Assembly: GCA_015662785.1 (NCBI GenBank) | Contig: DQTM01000236.1 | Location: 1 to 19,928, forward strand | Direction of reading: 5' to 3' | Source: Sulfurospirillum arcachonense | Lineage (GTDB): Bacteria > Campylobacterota > Campylobacteria > Campylobacterales > Sulfurospirillaceae | DNA length: 19,928 nt | In this document: piece after piece, positions 6,867 through 14,177 of the stretch | Numbering within the stretch: position 1 is the first letter of the stretch | How the letters are laid out: each line of letters opens with the position of its first letter | Made by a program: the position numbers and the translations under genes | The notes under the pieces: generated by a model | What the model was told of the DNA's origin: nothing | The model's database searches: none | What the model saw: the letters and a program-made list of their open reading frames with translations, nothing else

Positions 6867-7403
6867 CTATTTCTTAGCAGTTTTTCCCGCTTTACGGCGG
6901 ATATGCTCTTCAACATACTTAACACCCTTGCCCTTATAAGGCTCTGGTGGTCTAAAACTTCTAACTTCAGCAGCAATTTGTCCAACAACTTGCTTATCAT
7001 CACCTTTAATAGTAAGAAGATTTTTCTCTACTGTAATTTGAATACCTTTTGGGAATTCATAGTTAATTGGGTGTGAAAAACCAAGTTGAAGCTCAAGAAT
7101 ATTTCCTTTAACTGCAGCTCTATAACCAACACCATTGATTTCCAATTGTTTTTGGTAACCCTCTGTTAGTCCAACTATAATGTTAGCGCTTAATGCACGA
7201 TAAGTTCCCCAGTAAGCACGGTCTTGTCTATTATCACTCTTTGCAGAGAATATAATTTTACCGTCTTCTACTTTAACTTCTACATTTCCTTTAGTGTCCA
7301 ACTCTTTTTGAACACTACCTTTTTTAAAAACAACTACATTTCCATCTACTGAAACACTTACTTCAGCAGGAATTGTAACTGGATTTTTTCCAATACGTGA
7401 CAT
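6867..7403 (-). CDS. rplF: 50S ribosomal protein L6
   Basis: uL6 lies near the factor-binding region of the large subunit. The 178-residue product has the two tandem L6 domains, with N-terminal MSRIGKNPVTIPAEV and the C-terminal signature RSFRPPEPYKGKGVKY followed by RRKAGKTAKK. Size is normal. A gap of 73 nt to rpsH is one of the wider ones within the cluster and holds a small inverted repeat. Confidence 0.97.
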   Translation of the reverse strand: MSRIGKNPVTIPAEVSVSVDGNVVVFKKGSVQKELDTKGNVEVKVEDGKIIFSAKSDNRQDRAYWGTYRALSANIIVGLTEGYQKQLEINGVGYRAAVKGNILELQLGFSHPINYEFPKGIQITVEKNLLTIKGDDKQVVGQIAAEVRSFRPPEPYKGKGVKYVEEHIRRKAGKTAKK

Positions 7404-7443
7404 CTATTTCCTTTACTTGTCTACGATAAGACTTTACTTCATA

Positions 7444-7463
7444 TATGGTTATCGAATACCATA
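7444..7463 (-). promoter_or_regulatory. small inverted repeat between rpsH and rplF
   Basis: TATGGT and ACCATA form a 6-bp stem around an 8-nt loop in the 73-nt rpsH-rplF gap. It is short and may be chance; an mRNA processing or stability site is possible. Confidence 0.2.
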
Positions 7464-7476
7464 AAAGAAAACTGTT

Positions 7477-7872
7477 TTACCAGATACTACAAAGTACTTC
7501 GCCACCAACTTTTGCTTTGTGAGCATCGTCGTTGCTTAGTACACCTTTTGAAGTTGAAACTACGAAAGTACCGTAACCATTTTTAAACTTCTTAATATCA
7601 TCAGAACCCTTATAAACACGGCGTCCTGGCTTTGAGATTTTTTTAACTTCTGTTATTGCACTGTTTTCGTTTTTATCATACTTAAGTACAACTTTGATGA
7701 ATTTTTTGTTTCCATCTTCGATAACATTGAAGCTCTCGATATAGTTTTTGTTTTGGAATACTACCAAAACAGCTTCTACTAATTTTGAGTGCATCAACTG
7801 CGTAACATCTAGTTTTCTTAATGATGCATTTCTAATTCTTGTTAGTGCATCTGCTAATAAATCATTTATCAT
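7477..7872 (-). CDS. rpsH: 30S ribosomal protein S8
   Basis: uS8 is a primary binder of the central domain of 16S rRNA and, in E. coli, the translational repressor of the spc operon. The 131 residues begin MINDLLADALTRIRNASLRK and end with GTFVVSTSKGVLSNDDAHKAKVGGEVLCSIW, where the STSKG and GGEVLC blocks are the family's RNA-binding signature. Length is normal. It follows rpsN by 9 nt. Confidence 0.97.
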   Translation of the reverse strand: MINDLLADALTRIRNASLRKLDVTQLMHSKLVEAVLVVFQNKNYIESFNVIEDGNKKFIKVVLKYDKNENSAITEVKKISKPGRRVYKGSDDIKKFKNGYGTFVVSTSKGVLSNDDAHKAKVGGEVLCSIW

Positions 7873-7881
7873 TCTATTTCC

Positions 7882-8067
7882 TTACCAGCTTGCTTTTTTA
7901 AGGCCTGGGATTAGACCTTCATTTGCCATTTTTCTAAGACAAATTCTACATATACCAAAATCTCTGTAAACTGAGTGTGGACGTCCACAAATTTGACATC
8001 TGCTATATCCTCTAACTTTAAACTTAGGCGTTCTTGCAGCCTTTGCAATCATAGATTTTTTTGCCAT
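7882..8067 (-). CDS. rpsN: 30S ribosomal protein S14, zinc-binding type
   Basis: uS14 of the small-subunit head. The 61-residue length and the two cysteine pairs C24-x2-C27 and C40-x2-C43 identify the short zinc-containing (type Z) form rather than the 101-residue zinc-free form of Enterobacteria. The sequence CRICLRKMANEGLIPGLKKASW at the end is characteristic and complete. It starts 1 nt after the rplE stop, between L5 and S8 as usual. Confidence 0.97.
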   Translation of the reverse strand: MAKKSMIAKAARTPKFKVRGYSRCQICGRPHSVYRDFGICRICLRKMANEGLIPGLKKASW

Positions 8068-8068
8068 G

Positions 8069-8614
8069 TTACTTGCCCTTCGCGAACGGTAAACCAGCTA
8101 ATTCAAGAAGCTTAAAAGCTTGCTTATCATTTGCTGCAGTTGTTACAATTGTGATGTTCATTCCGTGAGTTTTTAATATACTATCAAAATCTACTTCTGG
8201 AAACATCAATTGCTCAGTTAAACCAAAATTGTAGTTTGCTCTTCCGTCAAATCCATTTCTTGGTAATCCACGGAAATCCTTAACTCTTGGAAGTGCTACT
8301 GTTATTAGCTTGTCCAAAAATGCAAACATCTGCTCGTCACGTAAAGTAACTTTAACGCCTACAGGATATCCCTCTCTTACTTTAAAACCAGCAACTGATT
8401 TCTTAGCATTCTTTACTAGTGCTTTTTGTCCAGCAATTAAAGAGATAGTATCTACAATATTTTGTAAAATTTTACTATCACTTCCATCACTACCAGCACC
8501 AACGCTGATAACGATTTTTTCTAATGCAGGAATTAGCATTGGGTTTTTGATGTCAAACTCTTTTACAAGAGCATCTTTTATTTCAGATGCATATCTAGCT
8601 TTTAATCTGTTCAT
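8069..8614 (-). CDS. rplE: 50S ribosomal protein L5
   Basis: uL5 binds 5S rRNA and contacts S13 across the subunit interface and the P-site tRNA. The 181-residue product keeps the family blocks NPMLIPALEKIVISVG, IAGQKALVKNAKKSVAGFKVREG, the segment LPRVKDFRGLPRNGFDGRAN and NYNFGLTEQLMFPEVDFD. Length is normal. The start overlaps the rplX stop by one base. Confidence 0.97.
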   Translation of the reverse strand: MNRLKARYASEIKDALVKEFDIKNPMLIPALEKIVISVGAGSDGSDSKILQNIVDTISLIAGQKALVKNAKKSVAGFKVREGYPVGVKVTLRDEQMFAFLDKLITVALPRVKDFRGLPRNGFDGRANYNFGLTEQLMFPEVDFDSILKTHGMNITIVTTAANDKQAFKLLELAGLPFAKGK

Positions 8615-8850
8615 TATTCACCCTCTACTTTTTCAACATTAGAGATATCGATAGGCATCTCTTTGTTAATAAAACCACCATTTGGATTAGTGTCATCAGG
8701 TTTAACAGCTTTTTTAGCTATTTTACAACCCTCAACGACAACCTTAGAGTTCTTTGTAAGTACTCTAAGAACCTTAGCAACTTTACCTTTGTCATCTCCA
8801 GCAATAATTTTTACACTATCACCTTTTTTTATCTTAAATTTAACAGCCAT
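8614..8850 (-). CDS. rplX: 50S ribosomal protein L24
   Basis: uL24 is an assembly initiator that binds the 5' end of 23S rRNA and lies close to the exit tunnel opening. The 78-residue product carries the KOW motif near the N-terminus (KKGDSVKIIAGDDKGKVAKVL, roughly residues 8-28). It is shorter than the E. coli protein of about 104 residues; the missing part is C-terminal. Both ends overlap neighbours by one base (TAATG type), pointing to translational coupling with rplN and rplE. Confidence 0.96.
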   Translation of the reverse strand: MAVKFKIKKGDSVKIIAGDDKGKVAKVLRVLTKNSKVVVEGCKIAKKAVKPDDTNPNGGFINKEMPIDISNVEKVEGE

Positions 8851-9218
8851 TATAGAACCTCCGGAGCTAGTGATACGATTTTCATAAAACCAGCATATCT
8901 AACTTCTCTTCCAACAGGTCCAAAAATTCTTGTTCCTATTGGCTCTTTTTTATCATTAAGAATAACAGCTGCATTCTCATCAAATCTGATAAGTGAGCCA
9001 TTCTCTCTTTGGATTTCTTTTCTAGTTCTAACAACAACCGCCTTAATAACCTGCCCTTTTTTAACTTTACTAGTAGGTAAAGCCTTTTTGACAGAAGCAA
9101 CAATAATGTCACCTACGCTTGCATAACGACGCTTAGAACCACCAAGTACTTTGATACACATAATCTCTTTAGCACCAGTATTATCAGCAACTACTAATCT
9201 AGTAAAACCTTGTATCAT
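8850..9218 (-). CDS. rplN: 50S ribosomal protein L14
   Basis: uL14 forms part of an intersubunit bridge and is also the docking site of the silencing factor RsfS. The 122-residue product is the exact family length, starts MIQGFTRLVVADNTGAKEIMCIKVLGG and ends RIFGPVGREVRYAGFMKIVSLAPEVL-like, all canonical. One-base overlaps join it to rpsQ upstream and rplX downstream. Confidence 0.97.
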   Translation of the reverse strand: MIQGFTRLVVADNTGAKEIMCIKVLGGSKRRYASVGDIIVASVKKALPTSKVKKGQVIKAVVVRTRKEIQRENGSLIRFDENAAVILNDKKEPIGTRIFGPVGREVRYAGFMKIVSLAPEVL

Positions 9219-9469
9219 TACTCAACTCCTACTCTAACTATCTGTGAGAGTCTAAAAGATTTTCTTTTAGATAATGGTCTACACTCGATAGCTTTTACAA
9301 TATCGCCAGCTTTTACTTCATTCTTCTCATCATGAACTATAAACTTTTTAAAACGTTTAACATATTTACGATATTTAGGGTGCATTACGCGTCTCTCTAC
9401 TAAAACAGTGATTGATTTATCACCAGTCTTTTGTACAACTACGCCTTGTATTTCTCTTTTTAAAGCCAT
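9218..9469 (-). CDS. rpsQ: 30S ribosomal protein S17
   Basis: uS17 is a primary binder of the 5' domain of 16S rRNA. The 83 residues form the OB-fold with the signatures GVVVQKTGDKSITVLVERR, HPKYRKYVKRFKKFIVHDE and a C-terminal PLSKRKSFRLSQIV. Size is normal. It follows rpmC by 13 nt and its stop overlaps the rplN start by one base. Confidence 0.97.
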   Translation of the reverse strand: MALKREIQGVVVQKTGDKSITVLVERRVMHPKYRKYVKRFKKFIVHDEKNEVKAGDIVKAIECRPLSKRKSFRLSQIVRVGVE

Positions 9470-9482
9470 TACTTTCCCCTAA

Positions 9483-9671
9483 TCACTTATTTTGAGCCGA
9501 AATAGCTGTACTAATACGAGCTATGTCTTTTCTAACTTCATTAATCTCATTTGAATTAGTTAGTTGCATTGTCTTTAACTTTTGTTTTACTCTAAACAAA
9601 AGAACCTTCTTCTCTTTTAATAACTCTGCTAATTCAATAGCAGTTTTTTCATTTAAATCAGTATACTTCAT
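9483..9671 (-). CDS. rpmC: 50S ribosomal protein L29
   Basis: uL29 lies next to L23 at the exit tunnel opening where trigger factor and SRP dock. The 62-residue product is a two-helix hairpin with ELAELLKEKKVLLFRVKQKL and a second helix EINEVRKDIARISTAI. The sequence is divergent, but length, fold and position between L16 and S17 make the call safe. It overlaps the end of rplP by 14 nt, the deepest overlap in the cluster. Confidence 0.95.
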   Translation of the reverse strand: MKYTDLNEKTAIELAELLKEKKVLLFRVKQKLKTMQLTNSNEINEVRKDIARISTAISAQNK

Positions 9672-10083
9672 TTTCGCTCTCTTTATTAACTATCTTAGTT
9701 TTAAAAGGTAACTTATGCATAGCAAGTGTAAGTGCTTCACGCGCTAACTCTTCGCTAACTCCAGCCATCTCAAAAATGATTCTTCCTGGCTTAATATTCA
9801 TCACCCATCTATCAACGGGTCCTTTACCCTTACCCATTCTTGTTTCAAGTGGTTTAGCAGTTAAAGGCTTATCAGGGAATACTCTAATCCATGTTTTTGC
9901 TTGACGCTTAACATGTCTTGTATAAGAGATTCTCGCAGCTTCTATCTGGCGTGAATCAATACGACCAGCTTCAATAGCTTTAAGTGCTATATCACCAAAA
10001 GCAATACTATTTCCTCTGAATGATTTACCACGATTTCTACCCTTCATCTGCTTCTTGTATTTTGTTCTCTTAGGCATTAACAT
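9658..10083 (-). CDS. rplP: 50S ribosomal protein L16
   Basis: uL16 helps to place the A-site tRNA near the peptidyl transferase centre. The 141 residues begin MLMPKRTKYKKQMKGRNRG, which supports the first ATG even though a second methionine is at position 3. The loop around TRMGKGKGPVDRWV (81-94) is the conserved tip; R82 aligns with the arginine that is hydroxylated in E. coli. It overlaps the rpsC stop by one base. Confidence 0.97.
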   Translation of the reverse strand: MLMPKRTKYKKQMKGRNRGKSFRGNSIAFGDIALKAIEAGRIDSRQIEAARISYTRHVKRQAKTWIRVFPDKPLTAKPLETRMGKGKGPVDRWVMNIKPGRIIFEMAGVSEELAREALTLAMHKLPFKTKIVNKESENEVY

Positions 10084-10772
10084 TAGTTTTTACCTCTTCT
10101 AGGTTTTCTAGGTCTCTTCTCTTCTTTTGGCTCAGCTTGAACACCCATTGTTAAAACTTCACCTTTAAAGATCCATACTTTAATACCGATAATTCCGTAT
10201 GTAGTATGAGCTTCTGCGAAACCATAATCTATCTTAGCTCTAAGTGTATGAAGAGGAACTCTACCTTCTAAATACCACTCAGTTCTAGCCATTTCAGCAC
10301 CACCAAGTCTACCTGAAACAGATACTTTAATACCCTTTGCTCCAGATTTTTGTGCACCTTGAATAACTTTTTTCATAGCTCTTCTAAATGCAACACGACG
10401 CTCTAACTGCATTGCAACATTTTCAGCTGCAAGTTGAGCAGAAGCTTGTGGCTTTCTCTCTTCTTTGATATTAATGTTAACGTCTTTACCAACAAGCTTA
10501 TTTAACTTTGTTCTAAGCTTCTCAATATCTGCACCCTTCTTACCAATAATGATACCAGGTCTTGCAGCAACAACTGTAACTCTTAATTTTTTAGCAGTTC
10601 TTTCGATAAGAATTTGACTAACACCAGCATAATAAAGTTCTTTTTTCAAAAACTTTCTGATTTTATAATCTTCGCCGATATTTGCCGCTAAATTTTCTCC
10701 AGGAAACCATCTTGAATCCCAGTTTTTATTGATTCCAAGTCTTAAACCAATTGGATTTACTTTTTGACCCAT
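10083..10772 (-). CDS. rpsC: 30S ribosomal protein S3
   Basis: uS3 lines the mRNA entry channel with S4 and S5. The 229-residue product starts MGQKVNPIGLRLGINKNWDS, contains a type II KH domain with the GKKG loop at 77-80, and the C-terminal domain with GAKGIKVSVSGRLGGAEMAR and PLHTLRAKIDYG. The extreme C-terminus is very basic (KRPRKPRRGKN). Length and order (L22-S3-L16) are normal. Confidence 0.97.
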   Translation of the reverse strand: MGQKVNPIGLRLGINKNWDSRWFPGENLAANIGEDYKIRKFLKKELYYAGVSQILIERTAKKLRVTVVAARPGIIIGKKGADIEKLRTKLNKLVGKDVNINIKEERKPQASAQLAAENVAMQLERRVAFRRAMKKVIQGAQKSGAKGIKVSVSGRLGGAEMARTEWYLEGRVPLHTLRAKIDYGFAEAHTTYGIIGIKVWIFKGEVLTMGVQAEPKEEKRPRKPRRGKN

Positions 10773-10773
10773 C

Positions 10774-11106
10774 TTAGTCTTCCTTCTTTGCAGCTTTTGA
10801 TACTTCTACAAATACATGTGAAGTTGGTTTTCTGATGCCACTAGCACTTCCTCTTGCTCTTGGTCTAAATCTTTTAAGAACTGGACCTTGATCAATACGA
10901 CAAGATGAAATCACTACTTCTTCTGGCTCATAACCACCATTAGCCACTGCACTTGCAATAACTTTAGAGATGATTCTAGCAGCTTTGTTAGGCATAAACT
11001 CAAGACTTGCAAGAGCAAATTCTGCGTTCATTCCTTGAACTTCACGAGCTACTAATCTAGCTTTAATTGGTGATAGTCTGATAAATTTTAATATTGCTTT
11101 ACTCAT
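10774..11106 (-). CDS. rplV: 50S ribosomal protein L22
   Basis: uL22 reaches into the peptide exit tunnel with a long beta hairpin and forms, with L4, the tunnel constriction. The 110 residues have the N-terminal RLSPIKARLVAREVQGM and the hairpin region DQGPVLKRFRPRARGSASG, where macrolide-resistance changes map in other bacteria; nothing odd is visible there. It lies between rpsS and rpsC with 1-2 nt gaps. Confidence 0.97.
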   Translation of the reverse strand: MSKAILKFIRLSPIKARLVAREVQGMNAEFALASLEFMPNKAARIISKVIASAVANGGYEPEEVVISSCRIDQGPVLKRFRPRARGSASGIRKPTSHVFVEVSKAAKKED

Positions 11107-11108
11107 AA

Positions 11109-11390
11109 CTACTTACCAACTTTCTTTTGAACAGAGCCCTTATGACCCTTAAAAGTACGTGTTGGAGCAAATTCACCAAGTTTATAACCAATATGATTCT
11201 CAGTTATATATACAGGAATGAAGTTTCTTCCATTATGAACATTCAGTGTTACACCAATCATATCAGGAGTAATAGTACTTCTTCTAGACCAAGTCTTGAT
11301 AGGCTTGTTTGACTTTTCTTCTTTTGTTTTTAGCACTTTTTTAATCAAGTGATCATCTACAAAAGGACCTTTTTTTAGACTTCTTCCCAT
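11109..11390 (-). CDS. rpsS: 30S ribosomal protein S19
   Basis: uS19 of the small-subunit head forms bridges with L5 and contacts A- and P-site tRNAs with its tail. The 93-residue product begins MGRSLKKGPFVDDHLIKKV and ends GEFAPTRTFKGHKGSVQKKVGK, both canonical. The start codon directly abuts the rplB stop. Confidence 0.97.
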   Translation of the reverse strand: MGRSLKKGPFVDDHLIKKVLKTKEEKSNKPIKTWSRRSTITPDMIGVTLNVHNGRNFIPVYITENHIGYKLGEFAPTRTFKGHKGSVQKKVGK

Positions 11391-12224
11391 CTATCTACCT
11401 CCCTTTCTTCTTGAAATAATTAGTTTATCGCTCGCTTTTTTACGACGAGTTTTAGCACCTTTAGTTGGTTTACCCCAAGGAGTAACTGGGTGACGACCTG
11501 AGTTAGTTTTACCTTCACCACCACCATGTGGGTGATCGATTGGGTTCATCGCAGATCCACGAGTTTGTGGTCTCTTACCAAGGTGACGGCTACGTCCAGC
11601 TTTACCGATAACAACATTTGACCAGTCTTCACATCCAACTGTTCCTATTGTTGCCATACATTCAGCAAGTACTTGTCTCATCTCACTACTTGGTAATCTA
11701 AGAACAACATACTTGTCTTCTTTACCCATAAGTTGAGCATATCCACCAGCACTTCTAACCATCTGTCCACCTTTACCAGGCTTCATCTCGATGTTATGAA
11801 TAAGTGTACCAACTGGGATATTCTTCATTTTCATTGCGTTCCCTGGCTTGATATCAAGTCCAGCTTCAGCAGCCATGATTTTATCGCCTACGTTTAGTCC
11901 GATTGGTTGAAGAATATATCTCTTCTCACCATCAGCATATTTGATAAGTGCAATACGACAAACTCTATTTGGATCGTACTCAATAGCTTCAACAGTACCT
12001 TCGATATCAAATTTTCTTCTTTTGAAATCAATAATTCTGTAAAGTTTTTTAGCTCCACCTTGCTTATGACGAGATGTAATTCTACCATTGTTATTTCTAC
12101 CAGCATGCACTGGAAGTTTTACAAGTAGTGATGGAACACTCGCTTTAGCTGTAATGTCACTTGAATCCAAGCCAGTTACATATCTACGACTCGGAGTATA
12201 TGGTTTATATGATTTAATAGCCAT
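11391..12224 (-). CDS. rplB: 50S ribosomal protein L2
   Basis: uL2 is required for subunit association and peptidyl transferase activity. The 277-residue product has the OB and SH3-like domains (about 40-200) and the highly conserved C-terminal block MNPIDHPHGGGEGKT at 226-240. H231 lies in the loop that holds the functionally important histidine (His229) of E. coli. Other marks are GRNNNGRITSRHKQGG near the N-terminus and VTPWGKPTKGAKTR. Length is normal; it starts 1 nt after the rplW stop. Confidence 0.97.
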   Translation of the reverse strand: MAIKSYKPYTPSRRYVTGLDSSDITAKASVPSLLVKLPVHAGRNNNGRITSRHKQGGAKKLYRIIDFKRRKFDIEGTVEAIEYDPNRVCRIALIKYADGEKRYILQPIGLNVGDKIMAAEAGLDIKPGNAMKMKNIPVGTLIHNIEMKPGKGGQMVRSAGGYAQLMGKEDKYVVLRLPSSEMRQVLAECMATIGTVGCEDWSNVVIGKAGRSRHLGKRPQTRGSAMNPIDHPHGGGEGKTNSGRHPVTPWGKPTKGAKTRRKKASDKLIISRRKGGR

Positions 12225-12225
12225 A

Positions 12226-12507
12226 TTATGCTCCTACATTTTCTAGTTGAGCGCCTTCTGGTAGCTGAACGTAAAATTTCTTAGTATCGTTACGCTTACC
12301 TTGAATGCCCTTAAATCTCTTCACTTTTCCAAGAACTCTCATTGAGTTAACTTTTAGTGGAGTGATGCCAAAGTACTCTTTAAGCACCTCTTTAAGACGG
12401 TTTTTAGTCATTCTTGTTGAAGTCTGAATAACTACTGTACCGTGCTCTTGAAGGCTTAAGCTCTTTTCTGTATAAAGTATTGCTTTGATATCTGTTATAT
12501 CTGCCAT
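12226..12507 (-). CDS. rplW: 50S ribosomal protein L23
   Basis: uL23 at the tunnel exit is the main ribosomal dock for trigger factor and SRP. The 93-residue product contains IKAILYTEKSLSLQE at the N-terminus and the pattern VIQTSTRMTKNRLKEVLKE, matching the family's conserved TKxxIKxAVE-type helix. It lies in the invariant L4-L23-L2 order with gaps of 1-2 nt. Confidence 0.96.
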   Translation of the reverse strand: MADITDIKAILYTEKSLSLQEHGTVVIQTSTRMTKNRLKEVLKEYFGITPLKVNSMRVLGKVKRFKGIQGKRNDTKKFYVQLPEGAQLENVGA

Positions 12508-12509
12508 AA

Positions 12510-13124
12510 TTAGCCCTCTTTTGCTATTGTTTCAAGCACTGATTTTTCTATTACTACTGCATAAAATGCTGTAGCTAAATATGCGTTTAGTTCATTTGAC
12601 TCTATTAAGTAAGCTGTTGGAACATTTCTAAATGCTAAAAATGTCTTCTCATCTATTAGGTCTTTTACTATCAGTACATCTCTTGCGCCAATTGATTTTA
12701 CAATCGCAGCCGCATCTTTTGTTTTTCCAGATTCAACTGCTATAGAATCAACTACAAAAAGTGCATCTTTTGATGCTTTTTCGTTAAGTGCAAATTCTAA
12801 TGCTAATCTCTTCTGTTTTTTATTCACTTTTTGGTCATAGTTTCTGTTTGCTCTAGGTCCAAAAGCGATACCACCACCTACCCAAATAGGGTTAGTTCTA
12901 CTACCAGCTCTTGCTCTACCGCCACCTTTTTGTGCGAATGGTTTTTTACCACCACCACGAACATCACTTCTACTCTTAGTTGAAGCTGTGTTTGCACGTA
13001 AAGCTGCTTGATATGACTTAACATATATATGCAAGTTATGAGAGTGAATTCCCTCAAATTTTTCAGGAAGAGCTAACTCTCCTGAGTTTTCAAATTTATC
13101 ATTAAGTACTATTGCTTTACTCAT
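12510..13124 (-). CDS. rplD: 50S ribosomal protein L4
   Basis: uL4 reaches into the exit tunnel and in E. coli also represses the S10 operon. The 204-residue product carries the long basic loop from about residue 43 to 95 (ANTASTKSRSDVRGGGKKPF, then KGGGRARAGSRTNPIWVGGG) and the globular body with GARDVLIVKDL. Length is normal. It overlaps the rplC stop in an ATGA arrangement. Whether L4 regulates the operon here is unknown; the leader before rpsJ is too short (about 48 nt) for an E. coli-like S10 leader. Confidence 0.97.
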   Translation of the reverse strand: MSKAIVLNDKFENSGELALPEKFEGIHSHNLHIYVKSYQAALRANTASTKSRSDVRGGGKKPFAQKGGGRARAGSRTNPIWVGGGIAFGPRANRNYDQKVNKKQKRLALEFALNEKASKDALFVVDSIAVESGKTKDAAAIVKSIGARDVLIVKDLIDEKTFLAFRNVPTAYLIESNELNAYLATAFYAVVIEKSVLETIAKEG

Positions 13125-13702
13125 TTAACAATCCTTACTCTACCTAGGGCACCATTTGGTCCAGGAACTGCTCCCTTAACCGCTAGGATTCCGTTTTCAG
13201 CGTCAAATGAAACTATGTCATTTTTAACTGTAACTTTAGCGTTACCCATGTGTCCTGGCATTTTTCTACCTTTTTGAACACGTCCAGGCCATTCAGCATT
13301 ACCAATAGAACCACCGGTTCTATGGAAACGACTACCATGACTTGCAGGTCCACCTGCCATACCATGACGCTTTATAACACCAGCAAAACCTCTACCTTTA
13401 GAGTTAAAACTTGATTTTACATTTTTAGCAACGCTCAGTGGTGCTGTATCTAAAGTACCAACTTCTGAGTTTGCAACATCCATAGTTTCAAAACGATTAA
13501 ACTCAGCACTTAAGTCATACTTTTTTTGTTGACCTGCGATTGCTTTGTTCATCTTCTTGCCACTAGCATATGCTACGATTGCGCGCTTGTTTTCGTCTAC
13601 TTCACAAACTTTTGCTTCTACTACTTTTAAAAGAGTAACAGGAACAGCCGGTACAGCAATTGTTCTGCTCATTCCGATTTTTTCTACTATATATTCCATC
13701 AT
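13121..13702 (-). CDS. rplC: 50S ribosomal protein L3
   Basis: uL3 is an early assembly protein whose extension reaches the peptidyl transferase centre. The 193-residue product contains the hallmark region KGRGFAGVIKRHGMAGGPAS followed by HRTGGSIGN and GRKMPGHMGN. It is a little shorter than the E. coli protein. Two ATG codons stand in tandem at the start; the ribosome binding site GGGAG lies only 3 nt before the first and 6 nt before the second, so translation may begin at 13699 and give one residue less. Confidence 0.97.
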   Translation of the reverse strand: MMEYIVEKIGMSRTIAVPAVPVTLLKVVEAKVCEVDENKRAIVAYASGKKMNKAIAGQQKKYDLSAEFNRFETMDVANSEVGTLDTAPLSVAKNVKSSFNSKGRGFAGVIKRHGMAGGPASHGSRFHRTGGSIGNAEWPGRVQKGRKMPGHMGNAKVTVKNDIVSFDAENGILAVKGAVPGPNGALGRVRIVK

Positions 13703-13709
13703 TTACTCC

Positions 13710-14021
13710 CTATTTACCCATAGCTCTAACTTCGACATTCACTTCAGGTGCTAAGTCAAGTTTCATTAAAGAGTCGATAGTGTCAGTTGTAGCAGATACG
13801 ATATCTATCATACGACCGTGTATTCTCATCTCAAATTGCTCTCTTGATTTCTTATTAACGTGTGGTGATTTAAGCACTGTATAGCGCTTTATCTTCGTTG
13901 GCATAGGAATTGGGCCTCGTATTTCAGCTCCAGTTCGCTTAACAGCTTCAATAATTGCTGCAACAGATCTGTCTAAAACTCTATGGTCATACGCCTTGAG
14001 TTTAAGTCTAATTTTTTCCAT
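13710..14021 (-). CDS. rpsJ: 30S ribosomal protein S10
   Basis: uS10 of the small-subunit head, in many bacteria also the NusE component of antitermination complexes. The 103 residues begin MEKIRLKLKAYDHRVLDRSV and contain GAEIRGPIPMPTKIKRYTVL and the loop SPHVNKKSREQFEMRIH, all canonical. It is the first gene of the cluster and has the strong promoter at 14077-14105 in front. The str-operon genes (rpsL, rpsG, fusA, tuf) are not directly upstream; instead a divergent ATPase gene follows. Confidence 0.97.
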   Translation of the reverse strand: MEKIRLKLKAYDHRVLDRSVAAIIEAVKRTGAEIRGPIPMPTKIKRYTVLKSPHVNKKSREQFEMRIHGRMIDIVSATTDTIDSLMKLDLAPEVNVEVRAMGK

Positions 14022-14076
14022 GTATTACCCCTATAAAGAACTTGTCACCTCTTAGGATGACTTAAAAAGGAACGTG

Positions 14077-14105
14077 ATTATACTAAAAAATTACCTTAAA
14101 GTCAA
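14077..14105 (-). promoter_or_regulatory. sigma70 promoter of the ribosomal cluster
   Basis: On the minus strand TTGACT (14105-14100) and TATAAT (14082-14077) are separated by exactly 17 nt, with a T-rich spacer. Transcription would start near 14070, leaving a leader of about 48 nt before rpsJ with the binding site GGGGT. It is the best promoter match I found in the window and suits a highly expressed operon. Confidence 0.85.
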
Positions 14106-14142
14106 GTATATAGGGCTTTGAGCTATAAATTAATTGATTTTA

Positions 14143-14161
14143 TTTCCTTTTAATAAGGAAA
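14143..14161. promoter_or_regulatory. 7-bp inverted repeat before the ATPase gene
   Basis: TTTCCTT and AAGGAAA frame a 5-nt loop in the divergent intergenic region. The AAGGAAA half is the closest purine-rich sequence to the ATG at 14178 but is about 16 nt away, so the ribosome binding site of that gene is weak or partly hidden in this stem. Confidence 0.3.
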
Positions 14162-14177
14162 ACTATACAATTCCCTC

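Noticed and set aside
11894..12106. Minus-strand 70-codon open frame inside rplB
   Set aside because: Same strand but another frame of rplB, with no family resemblance.
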